This document shows positions 1 through 8,835 of a DNA stretch of 64,000 bases, in pieces (within the stretch, counting starts at the first letter, position 1; each line of letters begins with the position of its first letter). The translations under genes were made by a program, and so were the position numbers. Source of the DNA: Clostridium ljungdahlii (GTDB lineage: Bacteria; Bacillota; Clostridia; Clostridiales; Clostridiaceae); the NCBI RefSeq assembly GCF_001636845.1, contig NZ_LITT01000062.1, positions 62,001 to 126,000 on the forward strand. The letters run 5' to 3'. The notes under the pieces were generated by a model. That model saw only the letters and a program-made list of their open reading frames with translations. It was not told the origin of the DNA and made no database searches.

Positions 1-1485
1 GAGAGTATGCTGATTAATGATATAAGTAGACAAATATTAAAAAAATGTATATTAGATTGTAAGTTAAATGCAGTTGTAGAAGATGTAAAAGTATATAATC
101 TAGATTCAAATTATGATTATGATGCTTACATAATAAAAAAAGAGGATAGTATTAAATACAGTTATCTCATAGATGCTTTGGAAATTGAGGAAAATAGATT
201 AATTGTATTAGAAGATAGTAAAGAAAATATTCTTTTAAACGTAGGAAAACTTTATAGGTTAGAGAATCAAATGAAAGGGAAAAAAATAGTTGTTGCTAAT
301 ATTCAAAAGATAAATTATGATATAACAAAGGAAAAATTTGATTGGGTATATGAGCAGCTTGAAATTTCATTGCAGATCCTTCTTAATAAAGGATATAAAA
401 TAAAAATATTTTCAATAAGTAAAGAAGAAGAATCAATTGAAAACAAAAAGCTTTGTGAAGATTTTGTATATAAATTTCAAAATAAAAATATCCAGTATTA
501 TAGAGATGTACAATCGGTAGTAAAGTATATTGATGTAATAAGAGATGCTGAAATGTCGATTAATTTATCTATGGATGCTAATATATTATGTGCAGCACTG
601 GGGAAACCATTTATTACTATTAATTTAGATAGAAGTTATACGAACTTTTGCAAAAAATTTGGATTAAATGACGTTATCTATAATATAGATGAAATAAATG
701 TTGGTAAAATAACAAATAAAATTTTTAGTTCAAAATCAATGTTTGAATGTCAACAAATAGAAAAATTAATAAATCTGTCCTATGAAAAAAATACTAAAGT
801 TATAGAAGAAAAATTAAAAGTCATTAAGGTAAAAGAAAAAACTAAAAGTATTAGAAGTATTAGAAATATTTCAAATAATAAAATTTATAAGCTTAATAAA
901 AATAGTATAAATAAATTAGAACTTGGATGTGGCAAAAATCCTATGCCTGGTTGGATTCATTTGGATTATATGAATTTATCGGGAGTGGATGTGGTAGCAA
1001 ATCTTGATACATGTGATAAAGTGCCTCTTCCTTTTGAAGATAATACTATAGATGAATTTTTTGGCAGTCATGTAATAGAGCATATCTCAAAGCCATTACC
1101 TATGATGGAGGAACTTCATAGAATTGCAAAACCAGGAGCAATAGCTGTGTTTAGATGTCCTTATGGGTCAAGCGATGATGCTTTTGAAAATCCTACACAT
1201 GTGAGGCAGTATTTTTTACATTCTTATGGATATTTTTCTCAGCCATATTATTGGAGAGAAGATTATGGATATAAGGGAGATTGGAAGGTTAATAAGGTAA
1301 CTTTATTCTTAAGTAAGAAACGTTATCAATATAAGTCAAAAGAAGAAATATTTTTTGAAATAAACAGCTATAGAAATGTTGTCCTTGAAATGATGGTAGA
1401 ACTTATAGCTCTTAAGCCTATTAGGGAACAGAAAAAGGAACTTCAAACTCCAGATAATATAGAATTTGTGCTTGTGGATATGTAG
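1..1485 (+). CDS. Pyruvyltransferase-like / SAM methyltransferase two-domain protein (5' end possibly outside window)
   Basis: The frame is open from base 1, with an ATG at 7, so the true start may lie upstream. Roughly residues 95-235 resemble the C-terminal half of polysaccharide pyruvyltransferases (a segment around SMDANILCAALGKPFI that looks like the family's sugar-nucleotide-binding fold). Residues about 303-440 form a class I methyltransferase: the SAM-binding motif I is LELGCGKNP, followed by an acidic strand end (HLDY) and the SHVIEHI motif seen in many sugar/small-molecule methyltransferases. The gene is followed 40 bases later by a radical SAM gene, FliB and a glycosyltransferase just upstream of a flagellin, so a role in decorating flagellin glycan is inferred. 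Substrate is unknown. Confidence 0.7.
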   Translation, partial: ESMLINDISRQILKKCILDCKLNAVVEDVKVYNLDSNYDYDAYIIKKEDSIKYSYLIDALEIEENRLIVLEDSKENILLNVGKLYRLENQMKGKKIVVANIQKINYDITKEKFDWVYEQLEISLQILLNKGYKIKIFSISKEEESIENKKLCEDFVYKFQNKNIQYYRDVQSVVKYIDVIRDAEMSINLSMDANILCAALGKPFITINLDRSYTNFCKKFGLNDVIYNIDEINVGKITNKIFSSKSMFECQQIEKLINLSYEKNTKVIEEKLKVIKVKEKTKSIRSIRNISNNKIYKLNKNSINKLELGCGKNPMPGWIHLDYMNLSGVDVVANLDTCDKVPLPFEDNTIDEFFGSHVIEHISKPLPMMEELHRIAKPGAIAVFRCPYGSSDDAFENPTHVRQYFLHSYGYFSQPYYWREDYGYKGDWKVNKVTLFLSKKRYQYKSKEEIFFEINSYRNVVLEMMVELIALKPIREQKKELQTPDNIEFVLVDM

Positions 1486-1525
1486 ATAGAGATAATTTCA
1501 AGATTAATCTTTAGGGGGAAACGTT

Positions 1526-2410
1526 ATGAGAAGTATTAAGGAAATTTTTAATGATGCAGTAAAAAAATATATGGATTATCCAAAGGAAGTTAACATTGAA
1601 ACCACAGGAAGATGCAATGCAAAATGTGTATTTTGTCCACATGATTCAATTGAAAGAAAAAACACACAAATGGAAGATGCTCTATTTTTTAAAATCATCA
1701 GTGATTTGAAAGAAATACCAAAGGAATTATTGTATAATATATCACCATTTAAAGTAAATGAACCCTTAATGGATAAAACTTTTTTCGATAAAATGGAAAT
1801 AATCAATAGAGAATTACCTAATGCTTATATAAGATTCTTTTCTAATTTTAATATGGCAACAGATGAACATATTAAAAGGTTATTCAGAATAGAAAATTTA
1901 AGCCAAATATGGATTTCGTTAAATTCAATGGATAACTTAGAATATAAACAATTAATGGGCTTAAATCTTGATAAAACTCTTGAAAATATAGATAAATTAT
2001 TAAGATATAAAAAGAATAATGGAATTAATAAGAAAATAGTTATTTCAAGGGTTAATGATAATACTTCAAATGATAATACATTTGTGGATAAGTTAAAAGC
2101 TAGATTCAAAGAAAATATGGATCAAATACAAATATCATTAATTCCAAGAGGAGAGTGGATTGATCATAATTCTTTTAATAAGGTAACAACCTATGAGAAA
2201 AGAGAATGTCTGCGATGGTTTGAGATTTCTATTTGTTGTACTGGTGAGGTTTCTTTTTGTTGTATGGATGGGAAATGTGAATATAGTATAGGAAATGTAA
2301 ATAATCAGTCTATCCTTGAAATCTATAATAATCCTAAATTTAAAGATTTAAGAAAGGAAAGTATAAATAGAAGTTTAGTTGAACCTTGTAAATTTTGTAC
2401 TTATGATTAG
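1526..2410 (+). CDS. Radical SAM protein with SPASM-like C-terminal cysteine cluster
   Basis: A 294-residue protein with the radical SAM CxxxCxxC signature at C30, C34, C37 in TGRCNAKCVFCPH, which binds the [4Fe-4S] cluster that cleaves S-adenosylmethionine. The C-terminal third has many cysteines (ICC, FCC, DGKC and a final CKFC), as in SPASM/auxiliary-cluster enzymes that modify peptides or sugars. The start ATG at 1526 follows AGGGGGAAACGTT. It sits 2 bases before the fliB ribosome site, so the two are probably co-transcribed. A role in modifying flagellin or its glycan is inferred from context only; a cofactor or peptide maturase remains possible. Confidence 0.8.
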   Translation: MRSIKEIFNDAVKKYMDYPKEVNIETTGRCNAKCVFCPHDSIERKNTQMEDALFFKIISDLKEIPKELLYNISPFKVNEPLMDKTFFDKMEIINRELPNAYIRFFSNFNMATDEHIKRLFRIENLSQIWISLNSMDNLEYKQLMGLNLDKTLENIDKLLRYKKNNGINKKIVISRVNDNTSNDNTFVDKLKARFKENMDQIQISLIPRGEWIDHNSFNKVTTYEKRECLRWFEISICCTGEVSFCCMDGKCEYSIGNVNNQSILEIYNNPKFKDLRKESINRSLVEPCKFCTYD

Positions 2411-2421
2411 AGGTGAATAAT

Positions 2422-3669
2422 ATGACTATTTATAAGGCGCTAATTCCACATTATGTCATGGAATTTAAATGTATTGGTCCACAATGTGAAAGAAATTGTT
2501 GTGCTCAAGGGTGGAAAACGGACGTTGATAAAGACCATTTTTTAAAATATAAAAAAATAGTAAATCGAGAATGGAAAGATAAGTTTCAAAAATATGTTAA
2601 AAGAAATAGACAAAATGTAGAGAAGCAATTTGAGAATCTATTTTATGCTAAAATTCATTTGGATGAAAAAGGCAAATGCTCATTTTTGTCTGAGAACATG
2701 CTGTGTACTATTCAATCAGAAATCGGTTGTGAGTATTTGTGTAGAACTTGTAGTATGTATCCAAGAGAGTTTATAAATGTAGATGGTGTACTTCAATGTG
2801 CACTTACAACAGCCTGCCCTGAAGCTGCAAGAAAAATGTTATTAAATAAAGATGCTATGCAGTTTGACTTTATTGATACTTATGAGTATGATTGGGATTT
2901 TAATTGCATTGTTCATACTAATAAAAATCTGAAATTCAATGGTGCACTAAAATACTTTTATGAAATAAGAAACTTTATTATAGATGTACTACAGTTAAAA
3001 AATTATTCCTTAGATAAGAGGTTAGCAATTTTAGCTGTATTTGTGCGTGAACTTGAAAAACTAATAAAAAATTTAAATATTGATACTATACCGGAACTTT
3101 TACAAAATACTGTATCTAAAATTAATAATGGAGAAATAGATAATATAATTAATTCAATAGTTGTACCATCTCAGGTACAGTTAGCTGATTTAAATGAAAT
3201 TATTCAATATAATTTTACTTTTGTACATCAAAAACAATATATGATGTATGTTAGTGAGTTTTTAACAGGAATTTCATATTCAAAGGATGTTCTTTTTGAA
3301 GTGATTGAAAAGAATTATGTAAATTCGTATGATGAATATTTAAAACCGTTTTTAAATGAATATGGATATATATTAGAAAATTACATGGTAAATGATGCTT
3401 TTAAGAATGTAATACCATTTGGGGAAACAATTTCAAGTAACGTGTTTGAAGAATTTTATAACTTTGTACTTAAGTATTCTATTATTAAAATGCTTTTAAC
3501 AGGTATTGGAGCATACAGAAAGGGAATTACTCCTGAACATGTTATAGACTTAATATCTGTATTCACAATCAGTGTTGATCATTCTAAAGTTTATATGGTA
3601 GAAGCATTAAAAAAATTAAGAAATAAAGGTTTACTTAATTTAGAGGGCTTAATATATTTGTTAAAATGA
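2422..3669 (+). CDS. fliB: Flagellin lysine-N-methylase FliB
   Basis: About 415 residues. The N-terminus carries the cysteine-rich FliB signature (CIGPQCERNCCAQGW, then further Cys at CSFLSENMLC, CEYLCRTCSMYPRE), thought to bind an Fe-S cluster. FliB methylates lysines of flagellin in Salmonella and relatives. A GTG at 2413 is also in frame, but it overlaps the ribosome site GAGGTGA; the ATG at 2422 has ideal spacing, so that start is chosen. Neighbours are a radical SAM enzyme upstream and a glycosyltransferase then a flagellin downstream, which fits the assignment. Expected substrate here is one or more of the flagellins at 5.0, 10 and 34.5 kb. Confidence 0.85.
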   Translation: MTIYKALIPHYVMEFKCIGPQCERNCCAQGWKTDVDKDHFLKYKKIVNREWKDKFQKYVKRNRQNVEKQFENLFYAKIHLDEKGKCSFLSENMLCTIQSEIGCEYLCRTCSMYPREFINVDGVLQCALTTACPEAARKMLLNKDAMQFDFIDTYEYDWDFNCIVHTNKNLKFNGALKYFYEIRNFIIDVLQLKNYSLDKRLAILAVFVRELEKLIKNLNIDTIPELLQNTVSKINNGEIDNIINSIVVPSQVQLADLNEIIQYNFTFVHQKQYMMYVSEFLTGISYSKDVLFEVIEKNYVNSYDEYLKPFLNEYGYILENYMVNDAFKNVIPFGETISSNVFEEFYNFVLKYSIIKMLLTGIGAYRKGITPEHVIDLISVFTISVDHSKVYMVEALKKLRNKGLLNLEGLIYLLK

Positions 3670-3737
3670 TTTGTGAGCATACTTTCTTAAGTATGATAGT
3701 TTTATGCTGGTAAAATGTATTTTTAGGAGAAATGTAC

Positions 3738-4787
3738 ATGTTAAGTTTATGTATGATAGTTAAAAATGAAGAAGAAAGTTTAAGAAACTGTCTTGCTAAG
3801 GCAGCTTCTTTTGTAGATGAAATAATTGTAGTAGATACAGGATCAAAGGACAATACACAGAGCATTGCCTTAGAGTTTACAGATAAAGTTTATAACTTCA
3901 AATGGTGCAATGATTTTTCGAAAGCTAGAAATTTTTCTATATCTAGAGCTTCAAATGATTGGATACTTGTGCTTGATGCAGATGAGTTTATTACAGATTT
4001 TAACACAGAACATGTGGATAAATTTGCAAATTATTCTTCAAATAGAAATAAAGTAGGCAGAATTCGAATAATTAATATAATAGATAGCTTAAGTGACAAT
4101 AAAAAATGTATGGAAAGAGTAAGTAGATTTTTTAACAAAAATTATTTCCATTATGAAGGAATAATTCATGAGCAGCTTACAGCTTTGGACGGTAAAGCGT
4201 ATAAAACAGATATGATAGATATAACTGTAGAACATGTGGGTTATACACAGGAAGTATTAAATAAAACAGATAAACTTAAAAGAAATATAGATTTATTAGA
4301 GGTAGCAGTTAAAAATAACTCACAAGATCCATATTTTTATTTTCAACTAGGTAAGTCCTATTATATGATGAAGGACTATAAAGCTTCTGCTTTTTGTTTT
4401 GAGAAAGCCTTATCCTTTCAGTTGGATTTCAGACTTGAATATGTGGAGGATTTAGTGGAAACCTATGGTTATTCCTTAATTAATAGCGGCAGATATCAAG
4501 ATGCCCTTGTTTTAGACAACTGCCTTGATGTTTATTCAAAGTCTGCTGATTTTCATTTTCTTATGGGACTAATATATATGAATAACGCTAAGTTTACACA
4601 GGCAATAGAGAGTTTTTTAGAGTGTACTAAATTTTCGTATAGTAAGGTAGAAGGAATAACTACATACACTTCTTATTATAATATAGGGGTTATTTATGAA
4701 GTGCTTGGTTTTAGAGAAAAAGCTATAGAATATTATAATATGTGTGGTGACTATGAGCAGGCAAGAAACAGGCTCAAAATGCTTTAG
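3738..4787 (+). CDS. Family 2 glycosyltransferase with C-terminal TPR repeats
   Basis: The N-terminus is a GT-A/GT2 fold: LSLCMIVKNEEESL opens the nucleotide-binding domain and LVLDADEF is the DxD metal/sugar-nucleotide motif. From about residue 195 the protein turns into helical tetratricopeptide-like repeats (DPYFYFQLGKSYYMMKDYKA and later AIESFLECTKF, AIEYYNMCGDY). This GT2-TPR layout is typical of clostridial glycosyltransferases, including those near flagellins. AGGAGA at 3725-3730 lies 7 bases before the ATG at 3738; an in-frame ATG at 3732 is too close to it. The product probably transfers a sugar in flagellin glycosylation; the sugar is unknown. Confidence 0.85.
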   Translation: MLSLCMIVKNEEESLRNCLAKAASFVDEIIVVDTGSKDNTQSIALEFTDKVYNFKWCNDFSKARNFSISRASNDWILVLDADEFITDFNTEHVDKFANYSSNRNKVGRIRIINIIDSLSDNKKCMERVSRFFNKNYFHYEGIIHEQLTALDGKAYKTDMIDITVEHVGYTQEVLNKTDKLKRNIDLLEVAVKNNSQDPYFYFQLGKSYYMMKDYKASAFCFEKALSFQLDFRLEYVEDLVETYGYSLINSGRYQDALVLDNCLDVYSKSADFHFLMGLIYMNNAKFTQAIESFLECTKFSYSKVEGITTYTSYYNIGVIYEVLGFREKAIEYYNMCGDYEQARNRLKML

Positions 4788-4935
4788 AACCCTAGGAATG
4801 TAAATTTTGGGAGCTAAGAACAGCTGTAAATTGTTGTCCTTTTTTTATCTTAAAAAATTTAAAAATTTCAAATAATACATTTATTAAAAAGGACAGTTAA
4901 ATGGAATTTTTAATTTAATAATATTTTTAATTGTG

Positions 4936-4962
4936 TAAATATTTGCATTAATTTAACGATAA
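4936..4962 (+). promoter_or_regulatory. FliA (sigma-28/SigD)-type promoter of the VWA flagellin
   Basis: TAAA at 4936-4939, a 15-base spacer, then AACGATAA at 4955-4962 matches the sigma-28 consensus TAAA-N15-GCCGATAA except for the first two bases of the -10. It lies 67 bases before the flagellin ATG at 5029. FliA itself is encoded at 55170-55895. Confidence 0.8.
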
Positions 4963-5028
4963 TTGTTATAAATAGAGTATAAAACTAAAAACGATTTTAA
5001 ATATTATTATAATGTAAGGTGATAGGTA

Positions 5029-6528
5029 ATGATTATAAATCATAATTTAAGTGCGTTAAATACATGCAATAAACTTAATTCTGCAGCAAAGTCGAAATCT
5101 AATGCCATGGAAAAAGTATTTTCAGGCATGAGGATAAATGAAGCTGCAGATGATGCAGCGGGTTCTAGTATATCAGAGAAAATGAAGGCTCAAATTAGGG
5201 GACTAGAACAGGCAGGAGAAAATATTCAGAATGGAGTATCACTAGTTCAAACAGCAGAAGCAGGGCTTGGTTCAATTCAAAATCCAAATCTTCAGAGAAT
5301 GAGAGAGCTTATACTTCAAGTATTAAATGGCACGTTAAAGCAATCAGATAGAATGATAATTCAAAATGAGCTTGAAAATATAAAAGGAAGCATAAATGAT
5401 ATTGCCAACAATACTGAGTTTAATACGATAAAGGTGTTAGCACCACCAAGTGTACAAAATAACGTTCCGCCCAAATGGACACCAGGTACAGCTGATATTG
5501 TATTTATAATAGACAAAACTTCAAGCATGGGATCTAAAATATATGATGTAAAAAGTAATATAGATGGATTTATTAATAAAATAACTAGAAATGGAATTGA
5601 TGTAAATATGGGATTGGTAACTTATGGCGATGTTAATCCTTCTGATGGTGGGGATCCTATTGTAAAGACAGCAATTACAAATGATTTGAGTACATTTAAA
5701 TCCTATATAAGTAGTATAACACCTACAGGTGGAGGAGATACTAATGAATCTGGACTTGAGGGAATTGCTGATCCAACTAATGGAGCACTGTCATATAGCT
5801 TGAGATCTGATTCGGCTAAACAATTCATTTTAGTAACAGATGCAGATGTCCATGATAGTACTGCTAATGGTGATGGTGATGGAAAGTCTGCATTTGATAT
5901 CCATAATGTAGCTTCAGATGTTAAGAGTAAAGGAATTAAGTTAACTGTAGTAAGTAGTGAAGATAGTGCACAGCTAAAAATATTATCAGATACAACAGAT
6001 GGTGATTATATAAATATGAATTTTGATTTTGAAGATAAATTAAGTACTTTTGCCAGTAAGATATTAGTTGATGCTGGATGTAAGCAAGAAATAAATGAAG
6101 AAAAAATGCCTACACTAAATCTTCAAGTAGGAGCAAATTCAGGGCAAGAATTTCAAGTAGAGCTTTTTGATGCTAGAACTAAACATTTAGGTATAGATGA
6201 TGTTAAAATTGATCCAATTGAAGAAGCAGAGAAATCTTTAAAAAAAGTAGATAAGGCTATAGATTTAGTATCAAGTCAGCGTGCAAAGTTTGGTACATAC
6301 CAAAATGCTTTAGAGCATATAGAAAAAAATGTTGATAATTATGGAGGCAGCATATCTAGTGCAGAATCAAGAATTACGGATGCAGATATGGCAAAAGAGA
6401 TTATGGAAGTGACAAAAAGTAGTATTATCGAACAATCTGCCCAGTCTATTTTAAAACAGGCTGAAAAGATGCCCAAAAGTATAATAAATTTAATGGATAA
6501 ATGGCAAGGCGGGAAGAGTACCACATAA
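5029..6528 (+). CDS. Flagellin with an inserted von Willebrand factor A domain
   Basis: A 499-residue protein. Residues 1-138 are a flagellin N-terminal D0/D1 segment (MIINHNLSALNT start, ADDAAGSSISEKM, NGVSLVQTAEAGL, ANNTEFNTIKVL) and about 355-499 the C-terminal D1/D0 segment (ESRITDADMAKEIMEVTK). Between them, where the surface-exposed variable domain sits, residues about 155-346 form a VWA domain: a MIDAS-like DKTSSMG (D162, T164, S166), T238 after a GGGD turn, and D271/D273 in LVTDADVHD. The filament surface would thus display a metal-dependent adhesion-type domain. The C-terminus runs past the usual flagellin end (LMDKWQGGKSTT). AAGGTGA precedes the ATG, and a FliA-type promoter lies upstream. 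Confidence 0.9.
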   Translation: MIINHNLSALNTCNKLNSAAKSKSNAMEKVFSGMRINEAADDAAGSSISEKMKAQIRGLEQAGENIQNGVSLVQTAEAGLGSIQNPNLQRMRELILQVLNGTLKQSDRMIIQNELENIKGSINDIANNTEFNTIKVLAPPSVQNNVPPKWTPGTADIVFIIDKTSSMGSKIYDVKSNIDGFINKITRNGIDVNMGLVTYGDVNPSDGGDPIVKTAITNDLSTFKSYISSITPTGGGDTNESGLEGIADPTNGALSYSLRSDSAKQFILVTDADVHDSTANGDGDGKSAFDIHNVASDVKSKGIKLTVVSSEDSAQLKILSDTTDGDYINMNFDFEDKLSTFASKILVDAGCKQEINEEKMPTLNLQVGANSGQEFQVELFDARTKHLGIDDVKIDPIEEAEKSLKKVDKAIDLVSSQRAKFGTYQNALEHIEKNVDNYGGSISSAESRITDADMAKEIMEVTKSSIIEQSAQSILKQAEKMPKSIINLMDKWQGGKSTT

Positions 6529-6718
6529 AATAGATACCATAAAACATTTCGATCTGTGCATTAAATTTTTTAAAGAACTAACCTATAAAACTTATTACAT
6601 ATGAAGCTACCCCTACAGACAAAAAACAAAGAATCACAGAAATATTAACAGGGGGTAGTCCTTGTACTATTAGTATTTGAATATTTCCTTATCTTTAGAC
6701 CATTTTTTCTTAATTATT

Positions 6719-6985
6719 CTACCTTTTGTTCCTGGTATTTCTGGATTTTTTTAATATATTCTCAAGATGATCTGATATACCTTTTTTTAATACTTTCCTA
6801 TTGAGATCTATAAATATCTTTTCAACAGCATCTATGCTTTCTGCATCTTTTTCGCTTATATCAGTATCATAAAGTACTCCTATTTTGCTCTGGATGATAT
6901 TTAATGCTAATAAAGATCTAAATAATTCTTCTAATGTGCCATATGTAGGTTTACCACTAGTTTCAGTGAAATTATTTAATGACAT
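6719..6985 (-). CDS. Small hypothetical helical protein
   Basis: An 88-residue reading frame, predicted helical and charged, beginning MSLNNFTETSGKPTYGTLEE and ending in a basic tail (KKSRNTRNKR). I do not recognise a family. There is no clear Shine-Dalgarno site before its ATG, and the flanks (6529-6718, 6986-7144) are AT-rich with no other gene. It could be a real small gene convergent with the flagellin or the remnant of a longer one. An imperfect inverted repeat (CTACCCCT near 6604, AGGGGGTAG near 6652) lies in the gap after the flagellin. Confidence 0.4.
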   Translation of the reverse strand: MSLNNFTETSGKPTYGTLEELFRSLLALNIIQSKIGVLYDTDISEKDAESIDAVEKIFIDLNRKVLKKGISDHLENILKKSRNTRNKR

Positions 6986-7144
6986 GGGTAATTTTATGGC
7001 AGTTAGAAAAATTAATTTCTTATGATCATAATAAAAATATATTGTTTATAATGGAAAAATATGATTGATATATATTATAATAAAGAAGTAAGGCGATAAG
7101 TTTTATTAAGATTTACACTATCTATAAAAAGGTGGTTTAAAAAT

Positions 7145-8737
7145 ATGGGAAAGGAATTTAATGTAACGGGGACCTGCATACCTGAAATGCATTATATGGT
7201 AGATATATCAAATAAATTGGATAAAGTATTTAAACTTGTTGAAAAGGGAAAGTATTTTGTGATAAATAGACCCAGACAGTATGGAAAGACTACAACTTTG
7301 TATATGATTGAAAGGGTATTGGCTGAGAATGAAGAATATCTTGTTATTTCTATAAGCTTTAAAGGTGTTGGAGATTTAATATTTGAGAAAGAACAAAGCT
7401 TTGTAAAAGCATTTTTAGAAATAATGGCTGACAGTCTACATTTGCAGCATGAAGAGTTAGCAGCCTTTTTAGAAGAAGAAAAAAAGAATGTAGTGAATTT
7501 TAAAGATTTATCAAGAGCTATAACTAAGTTTATTATAGCTACTAATAAGAAAGTAATCCTTATGATAGATGAAGTGGATAAGAGCGGTAATAATCAATTG
7601 TTTTTAAGTTTTTTAGGGATGCTTCGAAATAAATATTTACTCAGAAATGCAGGAAAAGACAAAACTTTTCACAGTGTAATACTTGCAGGAGTACATGACG
7701 TCAAGAGTTTAAAACTTAAAATAAGGCCTGATGAAGAACACAAATACAACAGTCCATGGAATATAGCCTCGGATTTTGATGTGGATATGAGCTTTTCAAA
7801 GGAAGAAATAGAAACAATGCTAGATGAATATATAAAAGATAAAGGAGTAAAGCTTGATAAAGAGTACTTTTCAAAAAGGTTGCATTTTTATACTTCAGGA
7901 TATCCTTTTCTTGTAAGTAAACTATGTAAGATAATAGATGAGAAAATAATGCCTGAAAATGAGCTTGAGTGGAAAAAAGAATATATGGATAAAGCTGTTA
8001 AGAAACTTTTAAATGATGATAATACGAATTTTCAAAGTCTGATTAAAAATATTGAAAATAAAAGGGAACTATATGATTTTGTAAGGAAAATAGTTCTAGA
8101 TGGAGAAGATATAGTATATGTAAAAAGTGATGAGATAGTAAATTTAGGGGCATTATATGGTATTTTAAAAGAAGAAGGTGGAAATTGCAAGGTAAATAAT
8201 AAAATTTATGAGCAGCTTATATATAACCACATGATGATGAAAGTAATAAGAAATAAAGAATATGCTGAAATATCTAAATATAACTATAAATCAAATTTTA
8301 TAAATCAAGATGGTAGTTTAGATGTAAAAAAAATACTCTCAAAATTCCAGCAGTTTATGAAACATGAGTACTCGGAAAAAAGAAAGTCATTCTTAGAAGC
8401 AGATAGCAGACTTCTATTCTTAGCTTTTATAAGTCCAATAATAAATGGAACAGGCTTTGCTTTTAAAGAAGTGCAGGGCGGAGAAGAAAAGCGGTTTGAT
8501 ATAGTTATTACTTATAGTAAAAAGATGTATATAGTGGAGCTAAAGGTATGGCATGGTGAGGAGTACCACGAAAAAGGGCTCGTCCAGCTCAGAGAATACT
8601 TGGAGCAGTACAGTTTGACTCAGGGATATCTTTTAATATTTGACTTCAGAAAATTTAAGGGCGAATCAGGGAAAGTGGATGAGGTTAATATTAATGTAGG
8701 CAGCAGGAAAAAGAATATAGTAGAAGTCTATTGTTAG
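7145..8737 (+). CDS. AAA-ATPase-like protein with PD-(D/E)XK nuclease-like C-terminus
   Basis: A 530-residue protein. The N-terminal AAA-ATPase-like domain has a Walker A in NRPRQYGKTT (G47, K48, T49) and Walker B ILMIDE (D142, E143). The C-terminal domain keeps the PD-(D/E)XK pattern D452...E465-x-K467 (FDIVITY then IVELKVW), as in the AAA-ATPase_like + PDDEXK_9 architecture that is abundant and poorly understood in clostridia and Bacteroidetes. AAAAGGTGG precedes the ATG. A close paralogue lies at 12261-13844; long blocks between Walker B and residue about 225 are nearly identical. Function is unknown; defence, DNA processing and regulation have all been suggested for such folds. The upstream gap 6986-7144 shows no clear promoter. 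Confidence 0.8.
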   Translation: MGKEFNVTGTCIPEMHYMVDISNKLDKVFKLVEKGKYFVINRPRQYGKTTTLYMIERVLAENEEYLVISISFKGVGDLIFEKEQSFVKAFLEIMADSLHLQHEELAAFLEEEKKNVVNFKDLSRAITKFIIATNKKVILMIDEVDKSGNNQLFLSFLGMLRNKYLLRNAGKDKTFHSVILAGVHDVKSLKLKIRPDEEHKYNSPWNIASDFDVDMSFSKEEIETMLDEYIKDKGVKLDKEYFSKRLHFYTSGYPFLVSKLCKIIDEKIMPENELEWKKEYMDKAVKKLLNDDNTNFQSLIKNIENKRELYDFVRKIVLDGEDIVYVKSDEIVNLGALYGILKEEGGNCKVNNKIYEQLIYNHMMMKVIRNKEYAEISKYNYKSNFINQDGSLDVKKILSKFQQFMKHEYSEKRKSFLEADSRLLFLAFISPIINGTGFAFKEVQGGEEKRFDIVITYSKKMYIVELKVWHGEEYHEKGLVQLREYLEQYSLTQGYLLIFDFRKFKGESGKVDEVNINVGSRKKNIVEVYC

Positions 8738-8758
8738 ATATTCAGTTGGTGTAGAAAT

Positions 8759-8805
8759 CGAGAACGTACCTAGATTTGTGTAAATCAAATCTAGGTACGT
8801 TCTCG
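8759..8805. terminator. Perfect 20-bp inverted repeat between convergent genes
   Basis: Arms 8759-8778 and 8786-8805 are exact reverse complements around a 7-base loop. The repeat sits between the AAA-ATPase gene and the FlxA-like gene, which converge. It lacks a T-run on either side, so it is not a textbook intrinsic terminator, but a bidirectional stop is the likely role; a protein-binding palindrome is the alternative. Confidence 0.55.
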
Positions 8806-8835
8806 TGCAATAATATTAGTTGAAAGTTAAGTTAG

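Noticed and set aside
7088-7100. GGCGATAAG before the first AAA-ATPase gene as a FliA -10
   Set aside because: No TAAA at 14-16 bases upstream; the TAAA present is only 8 bases away.
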